From the NCBI GenBank assembly GCA_963693305.1, contig OY855906.1, forward strand, positions 14,932,102-14,996,101: a stretch of 64,000 nucleotides of DNA, given 5' to 3'. Each line of letters opens with the position of its first letter. The stretch's first letter is position 1. This DNA comes from Meandrina meandrites (taxonomy: Eukaryota > Cnidaria > Anthozoa > Scleractinia > Meandrinidae). A program made the position numbers and the translations under genes. The notes below the pieces were generated by a model, which had not been told where the DNA came from, searched no databases, and was given only the letters and a program-made list of their open reading frames with translations. Shown here one piece after another: positions 38,101 to 50,100 of this stretch.

Positions 38101-41100
38101 TCTGCAAGCGCTGCATCTCTGGAATTACCAAATATCCCCATTTGTAACCCCTAAAGCAAGACAAAGGATTCTGCTTGGAACAGACATAGTTCCCATATTG
38201 TCTTAATTCCCACCATGGGATTGGCTGCGCTAGATGGTTCTTGGTTTAAGACAGAAACTGGGAATTTCAGTTTTTATTGAGACAGCACCAGTGCAAAAAT
38301 GTTGTCATGGCAACAGCACTAAGGGTGTCATTTTGTTTCTTTTTTGATGCACATTTGTGGTGCCAAGTTCCAAGACCACTGCTTTAATAGTTTTAGAGAT
38401 ATTGTTTATTCAGTATTTGACCATTTTTTAGTTGCAAACCTTATGACGTCATCACTGATCTAATTTGCATAATACTAAATTATCAATATCTCTGGAACGA
38501 AGAAAGATATTTCGAAAAGAAAAATGCCATTCTTCTCTATTTCAAAAGGCCTTTCAAATAAGCAGGAGGTAGATTAGCCAGATACATTTTTGTCAAAAAC
38601 TAATGAATAAAAACCGTTGCTTTATGCAAAAGTTTAAAGGGACTGTGTCAGCTGGTGATTCTGCACACTGGGGTTGTTAGTTGGCGTTAAATCTGTCAAA
38701 ATTCTATTGTTTCGCGCCGTAATACGATAAGAAACAGGACGCGAGAGCACGTACAAGCTCTACGGGATATGATAATCACGATAACATGCCGATAAACATT
38801 TGCTCCTCTGGTCACATAAAATCAAACTCGGCAGAATTCAGCCTTGCGAATAAAACTAATGTAAGAAAATGTTATTGTTTGCTTCAGTAAAGATGTTAGA
38901 AGCGAAGTCTTTTCCACAAATGTGTAGTGTTTGAGCTTAGCGTGTCGTTTTCAGCGAATGTAGACAACATACAAAGCATACACAGACATAATAAATCAAA
39001 GTTTGATTTTATAATTATATCGCTATACAAAGAGGAAAAGAGATTCCAAACGCTTAGGATTTTAAAAAGTCATGTACCACTATTCCCAAGTTCAAAAAAT
39101 TATAGCAAATGCGACTCAAACGATCCGTGACCGCATAGACGCATGTTTTCCAAAAATTGTTTCATCATCGCAAATCACTGCGACGCCAAATAAAACAAAA
39201 CAATATCCTTGGTATTGAATTCCTTGTTTAATAGGCTATAAAGAGCGAGCGAAAAAAAAAAATCTGCAATGTAAAACGAGCGGATATGTTTCGACCGACA
39301 AAGCCTACCGTTAAAAGGCATTGATGTTATGTCGAACACAACACTGCGAAGTGTTGCGTCTCTCGCTGTGTTCGTTGAGACATCACTTGCAAACGGCTGA
39401 TCTTTTCTCCACAATTTAGGTATCTTTTCAGCGACCCACATAGCCAGTGAGCAGAATATGCTATCAAGTCAATTCACCAGATGGCTCCTCTCCAAAACCT
39501 TGAGTTTCGTGGCGTTGTTGTCGCTCCGTCGCGCGCATGCGCCACAGGTGACATAGTTCCTTTAAAATAAACGCCGGGGACGTCTAATCGAGAAAATACG
39601 GTATCTTATTTTTTTCCAAGAGGGCACGGTAACGAATCCTGCAATCTGATTGGTTCTTAGCGCGGGCAAGATTCTCCTATATCTGCCCACGGGCAACGGT
39701 AACGCTTTCGTCAGTTTGATTTGGCGGCGAGGCGAACGAGCCCTCGAATCGCCCTCGAAAGTTTTGCTCTCCAAAGTTAATGTAATTGCTCACCAGCCGT
39801 TGTAAATGTGAAAGGAAAGTAGAATTAAAGACCTTGAAGTTCTCCAAAAGGCGAGTATTGATTCTCTTTATTGACAAAATCAAGTTGTACAAGTTTTCTG
39901 GCCGTAGTTTGTCGATCGTTGTTTGTGCATTATTTACACTGATTTTCACGCCATTGCGCTTACCTGCAAGTCGCCGGCTTAGTTTATAGTACATACCCAA
40001 TTGATTCTTTCAAAAGCTAACTTAGTAACGGAATTAAAGGTCTTGAAGTTCTCCAATAGGCGGGTATTTTTTGTATTTATTGACAAAATCAAGTTATAGT
40101 TTGTCGATCGTTGTTTATGCATTCGCACTGATTTTCACGCCGTAATGCGGTTTACTGCAAGTCGCTGGTTTACAGACTCGATTTATCCTTTTAAACGCTT
40201 TGCCTTTCTGCTACTTTTCCCCAAAACCGAATACTGCTTATCACCATTCAAGAAAATGAGACGTTTTGATTAAAAACAGTTAAATTAATTCTCGCAAAAT
40301 TGTGCCGTGTGCAGACGGCCAAACTACACAAACAAACTTCATTCAATTTCACTATCGTGACTCGAGATTTTTTTTTTGCTCTCTTTTGCTGCTACATTGT
40401 GCTTCTTTTTTATTATTAAAGTTACTTTTCTCTTTATTTCTGATGACCTTTTCCGTGAGTACTGTTCAGTTTAGCGAATTTATTTTGTTTGGCGGAAAAC
40501 AAATCATTCTAATTCTTCACTTTAGGGCCTGTTTACAAGCAGGTAGGGTAACCCTAGTGCTAGGGTTACCCTAGCAGGAGGGTTACCCTAGCGCTCCCAC
40601 ATTCCTTCTTATTTTCAACGACATGTTTACAAGGCAGCTAGGGTTACCCTAGCACTAGGGTAACCCTAGCTGAGCGCTAGGGTTACCCTAGCACCTTGTA
40701 AACGCTCTGCTAGGGATAACTCGCCTACCCGGGACAACTTCATTTTGCCTCCTAGAAGCTAAATATGTTTAAAAATACCGACAAAAACAGGGAATTGTGA
40801 CAAAGAAACATCGTGTTCATTCACAATTTGTCGTATTTTTGCACTGGAACGGAATTTTTTTCGAATAACAGCTTCTTACGACAAAATGTTACAAGGTTAA
40901 CTGAAGCGTAACGGATGGAAGTTGACCCGGGTAGTAGGGTTACCCTACCTGCGAATTTTTGCTTGTAAACCCGGGCTATCTTCTAACCCTCTTGCTAGGG
41001 TAACCCTTGCACTAGGGTTACCCTACCTGCTTGTAAACAGGCCCTTAGTCGCAGGTTTTAGCGATCGATTCAACATGCACATTGGATGCGCGCGTAAAAT

Positions 41101-44100
41101 ACAATTACATTTTGCAAGACAATCTTTTTAGTTTTTTTTTTTAACCAAGTAAGGGGTCTTGAAAATGCTGCCCGAGGCCGCAGGCCGAGGGCAGCATTTT
41201 CAAGACCTCGGTCACAGTTTTACACGATACGGACCTCCCAGCCGGCAAATAACATATATTTGTTTTGGACGCCTCGCGGGCAATTACTCCGAAATCAGCG
41301 CATTATTAATAATAAATATCTCAGAGCTGGTTGAGTATATTCTACTTCGTCACCGGAATACATCAAAAATAACATGTTATGCCCCTAGCAATAACGAGGC
41401 CGAAAAAGATTTTTGAATTTCATCATTGCACTGAAATGAATGTTTTCTTTTTTGACTTACTATCGGTGTGTTTATTATTAATGTTAGTTTCGCGGCAAAA
41501 TCGTTGTGTTTGTTTTTCAAGTCAGTAAAGCGCAAACACACCATTATTATATTTTTCATTTTGTGAATAATTCGCTCCGGTACATTAAAAAAATAATATC
41601 GATGCGGTGTATGTTTTGTTGCAACAGATATACTGTTTTGTTTTCCTTCCAACAGTCTTTCGGGGGACTGGGCATGACAGCGTCGGAGTAAGACGTGCCC
41701 ATCAAAGCTCCGCATGCCTTTGCGAGTTTATAGATATTTTGGTCGCCTTTTATGGCTGAATCTCAAAAAAGGAAGAATAGAGTAAGCAGTAACTCAAGTA
41801 TAGAAAGCAGAGATAGCGAGACGTCATCTCCAGTGGATGAAAAGAAGAGAAGTGCGTTCAGCGAAGACGAAGACGTGGGCGAAGCTGCAAACATGTCGGT
41901 AAGCGAGAATATACAGCACATTTTAGAAAGGTTGGGTAAACTGGACACGCTTGAAACTCTTTTAACGAAAACCCTGGCGAAGCTGGAAAAGCTAGAGACT
42001 CGCGTTAATGACTTGGACTTAAGAGTCGAAACGTTGGAAGCTAAATGCCGCAGTCATGATCAATCTGTCGGTGAAGTGAAAGCAAGCGCTGAATTCATTA
42101 ATCAACAATTCGAAGAAAACAAGGTCTTGTTCAATGCCAAAACCTTAGAAGATTTCAAGAAGCAGAAGTCACAAATTGATCAGCTTAACAAAGAGCTGCT
42201 GTATTTGGAAGCATACTCGAGAAGAGAAAATCCAATTATCACTGGCATTCCAGAAGCTCAAAACGCTCCCGAAAACACCCTCGAAGTTTTACAAGATTTC
42301 ATAGCGAATGAGTTAAATGTCTCGGACGCAGCTAATATTGATTTTCAGCGGGTTCATCGCCTGGGAAGGCCAAGCCATAAAGGTCTGAGAGCCATTATCG
42401 CCCGCGATTTTTGAAATACACTGACAAAGAGAGAATTTTATCGCTGGGAAAGCATCTGCGCGACAAAGATTTCTTCATGTTTTCCGACTACCCTGAAGAA
42501 ATTCAACGTTCACGGAAACGTCAAGTTAAAAAGCTCAAGGATGCAAAACAAGTTGGAAAAAAGGCTTCCTTTAGCAAGAGCAGGCCGGATATGTTATACG
42601 TCGATGGACTCTGTGTTCCTGAATAAACTGGAACAGTATTCTCTCAGGCTGATTTACAGGTAGTAAAACCATCCTCAAACTTGCCTAGTGCATGCGGCCA
42701 TAAATGTGTAACATCTCGATATCGACCTCTTTGTATTCGTCATGAAGCTGCAGGGGCTTTATATGAACAGTGAATCTTTCCTTTTCGCTTTCGAAAGATC
42801 ACACAACAGGTAAGTTTTGGCTTTCTTCGTTTATCTAGTTACTTTCTTTTTAAAAAGCAACCATATTTATGTTTCTAATCTTTAGTTAATTTTGCATGGG
42901 CTGCAGCTATTTTTCATATGGTAATTTCTGCATTTTCTCTTCACTATTGTGCGTAATACTAAAGGTGCTGAAAAATACTGATAGCTTTAATTACATTCCT
43001 ATTGTTATTTACGGCTAGGATCTTTTGTGTGTGTGTGGCATTGTTTTTTGTGTGGATAATAATAATAGCAAACATTTAATGACGATTGACGGACTTTAAA
43101 CTTATCTCTTTAAATGTGCGAGGTTTACGTTCTTTAAACAAAAGGAAGGCAATTATTATATTAATGTGGCTTACCAAACAGAAAGCGGATTTTGCTTTTC
43201 TCCAGGAAACATACAGTTCTGTTGAAGATGAAAAGTTTTGGCATACGCAGTGGAAGGGCAAAATGTTATTTTCACACGGCTCACATCATAGTAAGGGTAC
43301 CTTAGTGTTAATAAAACAGGGGCTAGATTTTGAGCAGAAATCGGTATTATGCGACCCAAACGGTCGGTTCATTATTCGGAGGCGGTGGTACAAGGGACTC
43401 CTGTTTTGTTTGTAAACATTTATGCACCAAACAAAATTCACGAGCAGGAAGCTTTCTTCAAAAAGATTGACAGAAAACTTGATGAGTACGATTTTGACCC
43501 AAATAGAAAAGTCATTATGGGTGGCGACTTTAATATTTTCTGTGATTAAGATTTGGATTGTATAGGTGGTCACCCAAAGATTAAACAAAAAAGTGTGGAT
43601 ATTGTTAAAGATATAATGTTAGCTTACGAGTTAACGGATGTTTGGAGAATTCGTCACCCAGATAAAAAGCGCTTCACATGGAGACAACCAAATTCTTCAA
43701 TTCAAGGTAGATTGGATTATTGGTTAATAAGCAATTCAAGTCAAGAGGATATTTTTTGCAACCGATATCATCCCCGCAATAAAAACTGACCACTCGGCTA
43801 TCACCTTGGATTTCAAAAAGATCGCAGAACATAAACCGGGTCCCTCTTATTGGAAGTTTAATTCAAGTCTTGTGAACGATCGTGAATATACTGATTTTAT
43901 TAAGAATTCATACCCAAACTGGTTAGAAGAGTATAAGGAAATAACAAGCAAACGCCTTCTCTGGGACATTATCAAATACAGAATACGTAAAGAAACAATT
44001 ACATTTAGTAAGCGAAAGGCAAGAGAGCGGCGCGATAAGTTATTTGAACTGGAAAAAGAAGTCAAAAGATGGCAGGAGTTATGCGATGAATCTCCCACTT

Positions 44101-47100
44101 CCGAAAATGTAACCGGTCTGGAGGAAAGCGTATTAGATATGAATCTGCTTATGATTATATAACGCAAGGCGCTATATTTCGATCTCGGGTCCGATGGTTT
44201 GAAAAAGGGGAAAAAAGTAATAGCTATTTCCTAAGACTTGAAAACCAAAACATTAGCTCTTCCTGTATTAGAAAATTAAAACTGGATGATGACAGAGTTA
44301 CTACTGATTCGGCAGAAATTCTTGATCAGCTTAAATTATTTTATGCTTCAATTTACCCACAGACTCTCAAATTGTTAAACAGAATGAAATGTGTGCTGTG
44401 CTCCGTTCGGAGGGTTGGTGAAAAAGTTTGTGTGTCAACGAAATCAAGAACACGACATCCATTACACGACCACTATAAGTGCGACATTTAGTCGACGACG
44501 CCATCTTGAATTCAAAATTCAAATCAATACCCTCGATTCCATGTTCCAGCCTCTCTCTGAAAATAATGGCTAAATCGCGCATAAAATTTTATTTGCGACA
44601 AATAATGTATTTATTCAGATTTGTACCAAGATCATCGCTCTAACAGTGATGGAGACGAAGCTGCTAGATTCCTATACAATCCTTCTCTACCCAAGTTAGA
44701 CGAGGATGAAAAAGAAAAATGTGAAGGAAGGCTTACATACAATGAATGTTATCGCTCACTTCTCACTTTTCAAACAGGGAAAGCCCCTGGGAATGACGGT
44801 TTAACAGCAGAGTTCTATAAGGCGTTCTGGCCACTCATGGGTAATCTTGTAGTTGACTGTCTCAATGAGGCTTATGAGTGTGGAGAACTTTCAACCTCTC
44901 AGAAAATGGCCATAATTAATTTGATAGAAAAGAAAGGTAAAGATAAAATGTATATTAAAAACTGGAGGCCAATCTCTCTTCTAAATGTAGATGTCAAGAT
45001 TGCATCAAAAGCTATTGCAAAAAGATTAGAAACTGTTTTACCTCTCATCATTCATGAAAATCAATGTGCCTATGTCAAGGGCCGTTCAATCTTTGATTGC
45101 AACAGAATTATAGACGATATTATGTTTTATACCAAAGAAAATAAATTACCTGGCCTTCTACTGGCTATTGATTTTGAAAAGGCTTTCGACTCTCTGGATT
45201 GGACTTTTTTAAATAAGGCTTTGTCAGCCTTTAATTTCGGTCAATCGTTTATCAAATGGGTCAACACCTTTTATTCTAATATCCAAAGTTGCGTCATGAA
45301 TAATGGCTTCTCCTCTGTTCATTTTGATGTAATGCGTGGAGTGAGACAGGGCGATCCACTATCGTCCTATCTTTTTATTATAGCTCTTGAAACACCAGCC
45401 GTATATATCAGAGGTAGCGATGAGATTAAAGGCATCAACCTTCGGGATGAACATGAAGTTAAATTAACTGCCTTTGCTGATGATATAACCACCTCTTTGA
45501 AAGACGACCAGTCTGCTGAAAACCTTTTGAAAGTACTGAACGATTTCGGGCGGTGCTCCGGCCTTAAGCTTAATAAAAGCAAGCTGGAAGCTTGTTACCT
45601 GGGTACTTCTTCCCCCACTGACTTTCATATCAACGTAGACATCAAGAACTGCATTGAAATATTAGGCATCTTTTTTTCGTATAATAAAAAAGAAGCAGCT
45701 AAATTAAATTTTGACTCAATTTTGGATTCTTTGAAAAAGAAACTTAATTTATGCAGATGGAGAAATTTAACTGTTTTAGGGAGAGTCCAGATTGTTAAAA
45801 CGTTTGCTATCTCGAAGTTTCTTTATCGTGCATCACAGCTACCTCTCTCGAATGAAATAATTAAGAGTGCTAACAAAATCATTTATGATTTTATATGGAA
45901 AGGTAAAGATAAAGTCAAAAGACGGGCTCTGATAAATACTATTGAAAATGACGGTCTTAAAATGATACACTTGGAATCTCTAATTCAAGCTCAGATGTCC
46001 TTTTTTAAACGCTATGTGGACCCGGAATATGTTGCTGACTGGAAACATGTCCTAGACGCACTTTTAACTGAAGCCAGTCGGAGGCCCTTATCTTCTGAAG
46101 TGTAATTTTACTCTTAGCGATCTTCCTATAAAAGTAAGTCCTTTTTACGATGAATGCCTGACATTATGGTCTAAATTCAATTCAACCATGCCTGAACAAG
46201 TCGAGGATATTTTAAATGAGATAGTTTGGAACAATACGAACATACTCGTTAACAAGAAATCATGTTATTACTTGGATTTGATTGAGGCTGGTATGCATAG
46301 AATTTGTGATACGATTAAGGCAGATGGAAGCTTTTATACATGGTGGGATCTGCAGCTGAAAGGTCTTCATTCAAAAAATTTCCTCTCCTGGCATGGTTTA
46401 ATAGATGCTATTCCTGTCAAATGGAAAAAAGAGTTGAAAGCCAAAACGATCCCACATGATGCTCCACCTTTCGACCCTCTCGAGTATGTGTTAGTGTTAA
46501 ACTCTGTTAAAGCCTCTGTATCAGAAATGAACACCAAAATATTATATGAAGCACATGTGTCTGATTTGCGTGAGACCCCTACCGCACAATCTAGATTTAA
46601 TGAAATGTTTCCCGATTCTGAGCTAGTGTGGAATAAAATTTACAGCTTGCCCTTCCAAGTCGCGTTAGATACAAAAACGAGAGATTTTCAGTATAAAATA
46701 TTGAATAAAATTTTATTTACTAATGCAAATTTAAGCAAATTCAAACTTGTTGAATCACCATTGTGTAGTTTCTGTAGCAAGGAGGAGGAAACCCCCGAGC
46801 ATCTCTTTGCTTTCTGCCAATATTCTAGAGCTTTTTGGAAAGAAATCTCAAGCTGGTTGCGTGAATGTGGAATTGATACGCTTCCTGATCTAACCGATCA
46901 TGCTAACATTATGTTTGGCTTGTCGAAAGTCACTTTATGCTTTTGAATCATATCGTGTTAATAGCAAAGCAGACTATTTTTTCTGCAGACGGAAATCTAT
47001 TGCCCCAAGCTTCATTATCTTCCTCGCACACCTTAAAAAGATTTTTAAAATAGAAGAATACCTTGCTAGAGAAAAGAATAAATTAAATCTGCACCTGGGA

Positions 47101-50100
47101 AAATGGGAAAAACTTTTAGGAAGACTAAATTGAACTATTTTTCTGTTAATTAGCTTTTGCAGCTATCCCTTTTTCTTTCTTTTTCTCTTTCTATTTAGTT
47201 ATTTATATATTATCTATTTATCTATTTATTTATTTATTTATTTATTTATTTATTATTATTATTTTTTTTTTACTTATTTAATTTTATTAATTGTAAGTTA
47301 AATTCCTGTAAACTACTTTAATAAAACCTGTAAAACGGAAAAATTAATAAAATACAAAAAAAAAAACAGTCTTTCAGAGTGGAACACTTGTTTAACGCGT
47401 CTTCGATTCAATACTTACAGAGTAGACTGATGCGTTGGGCCTCCTGATCTGTCAATGCGTTTAGCTACTCCGCCTACTTACATTGTCTAGACGTCATTTC
47501 TTGTCTAAGTCATAATTTATGCTGTATAAGTTGAAAAGATTGCCGCGAACTTTATTCATGAGCCACATCATGATTCTTGCTGTCCACTTTATAAAAATGG
47601 CTGCCACAAAACCAGGTATAACTATTTTACTGGCCCTCTACTACCTAAGTGTCTCGCTCGAAACGCGACGCGTAAGGCAATGCCTAGAGCCGGAAGCTCC
47701 TAGAGCAACGAATTAGCTACAACTGAGACCACCACGCCTCTTAGAGTCGGTACAGAGGAAGGATAAATTTCACTTATAGCACGCTAAAGGATAGAAACAC
47801 AAATAAAACACAAAAATTCAACCATTTTCTTACCGATGAATAGTTTTTCTCGGCGTTCGCCAATGCCTCCTTCAATACATTGTAGCTCTTCTCTCTGACC
47901 AGCGAGATCCCAGTGACCGAAGTCTCCCCAGGTTCCAAAGCATTCTCATTTTCCCAGCCGCCACACGCATATTCGTAAAAATCATTGCAAGGATCGGCAC
48001 TCTGGTTGAGCTGCTTTAAAGCATCTGAAAATAAGGAAAGACTTATGAATGAACAATGTAAACATCGTTGACTCAGTGGTTGCAAAGGGCGAGGAAAAGG
48101 GGCTCGTTTATTTTACTTCATTTTGTCCTAATTGGTTTCGCCCGTTTATATTTCCACTGTTTTAGCAAAATCTACGAACCTGGAATATGTTTCTAGTAAA
48201 TACATGTGATTATCATTCGCTTCCTTTTTTCCGCCCTTTTTTGGGCCGAGAGACCGCCACGTGATATGCAAATAACTGCTTACTAAATATAATTAGTAGA
48301 ATTCTACTAGTACACTAATGCAAATGCTGCAATGTGATTGGCTGAGCTATTGAACACTATCAGCCATTAGTGTGCAGTTGCCGAAGGTCGTCCACAAAAT
48401 GCGACGTTTTTATCGTTTTCCCGAAGTTTTGGAAGAAAGTTTAAATGTAAATGGATAATAAAATTCCCGAGAAGACTAAAAGAAGGACATTAGCGGTTTC
48501 TTGACTTTAAAAGCTTGAAATTATTGAAAAACGGGTGCACGCGCGTAAACAACTGCAAATTTACCAAGGACAATTCAATGTGTGCGATTTTGTTAAAACG
48601 TTAAGTTCGATAATGCGTAGGAAAATAATTAGAAACCATTATTTGCGTTTATTTCAGTCAGAATTCTACTAAAACAATTAGATTATTCGCTCTCAATTTC
48701 TATGAGGTGATAGTTGATTCGGCCTGCGGCCTCATCAACTATCACCTCATAGAAATCTCGAGCTCATAATCTGATTGTTAAATAATGATACGCACATGAG
48801 ATTACCGTCTGATAGTAATTTTTACTGCAAATACTATTTGCTAATAAATCAGCTTTTCACCCTTCTTCTCTTCTTACAACGTGTAGTATAAGTCAAAGAA
48901 AACCTTCAGACCACTCAATCAACCCTTCAACACAAGTGTGGTCTAGAGATAAACTCGGTAGTACAGAGAGTTTTGCTTGTGGTGGAAGTGGAGAAGCCCA
49001 CATCATTCGCCCATACCATGGATGGAAACAAAAAATGAACATGTAGATGTTCTTCTGATGACAAAACATTTGACAATGAAAAAAATGCACTGAAAACAAT
49101 GAAAACTTTAAAATTTTAAAAGGGCCAACGGACAAAACAAAGGAACCCGATCCTGGTGGATCTGATCAGCAAAATGTGAGATACAAGCAACTGAAAAACA
49201 GAAAGGCTGACCGTACAGTTGGATTGAACTATTATATTTCCAGTATTTTGTCAAGCACGGCCTAACTTCTTTAGGGAATGTATAACTAATTAAGAAAAAC
49301 GTTAACAACCAAGACAAAAGGTAATTAAGATTACAATTCAAAAAATAAGCGTTGAAACAAAACCAACGGATAAACAAACGAGTCCTTATTAACAAGATTA
49401 GGTGCAACAATAAACGATGACACATTATGTACACTGTATAGCATATTACATTTTCTACCGTTTGTTTATACCCTTGGGTTCGAATGTTTGACCCCTTTCG
49501 ATAAGATACGCTTCCCTAGATTTGCATATTGCGTCACGAGATGAATGTACGAGTTCTAGTGGGATCGTCCGAAAGAAAATAGTCTGAAACTGCAGTAGGC
49601 CTGGAGGTGGGAGTGGGTTTGTCTTCTGGTCTTCGTTGCTCATTAAAACGGTGTTTGAGTCGTCTTTTAGACTGGCCTATGTAATTTTTGTTGCAACGTC
49701 GACAGTGTACCATACAGATGAGATTTTTGGAGTTACAGTCGATATGATCAGAGATAGGTCCAGTTTCCCCGTAGCAAACAAAGTGTAGTTGCTGCGGCCG
49801 TCGTGTAGTGGCCACTAATAAAGTTGTTGCTGCATCTAAAGGATCCCTTGGAGACGTCCGGTTGTGTGACAGTCCCTAATTTGGATCTAACTAAAATGCC
49901 ACCAAGGTTGTCAGTCCGTCGAAAAGCAGCAAGAAGTACAGATATAAATACGCTAGTGCACGTGGTGCAGAAGATAGTATACTTAAGTGTTTTTGTATGA
50001 TAGAAGATACAGACCTAAGGGGAAGGGTTGTATGTGATGACAAGAGGAACGAGACTGGGTTGGTTGGATGCGGCCTACATGTGTGATAGAATGAACGCGC

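Larger units (their letters stand above)
41662..47364 (+). mobile_element. Full-length L1-like LINE, 5.7 kb, inactivated
   Basis: Starts GGGGGACTGGG, contains ORF1 and ORF2, and ends in AATACAAAA with a short poly(A). Flanked by an exact 11-bp duplication AACAGTCTTTC at 41651-41661 and 47365-47375. It inserted in the right terminal repeat of the long-TIR element. Several frameshifts, one in-frame stop and a roughly 240-bp insertion make it non-autonomous today. Confidence 0.93.
37291..47651. mobile_element. Long-TIR element (about 4.65 kb before LINE insertion) in gene B intron 2
   Basis: The left arm (37291 to about 37610) is matched in reverse orientation by 47376-47651 and, across the inserted LINE, by about 41575-41661. 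Shared inverted blocks include GTGGCTCATGAATAAA, ATAAATTATGACTTAGA, AACGCATCAGTCTACTCT, AAGTGTTCCACTCTGAAAGA and GGAAGGAAAACAAAACAGTA. Homology with gene A resumes right at AGTGTCT (47647), supporting the right border. The interior has no intact transposase. Target duplication unresolved. Confidence 0.7.

Noticed and set aside
40525..41044. Interstitial telomere array
   Set aside because: TAGGG and CCCTA alternate as palindromes inside a bounded TIR element rather than forming head-to-tail TTAGGG repeats.
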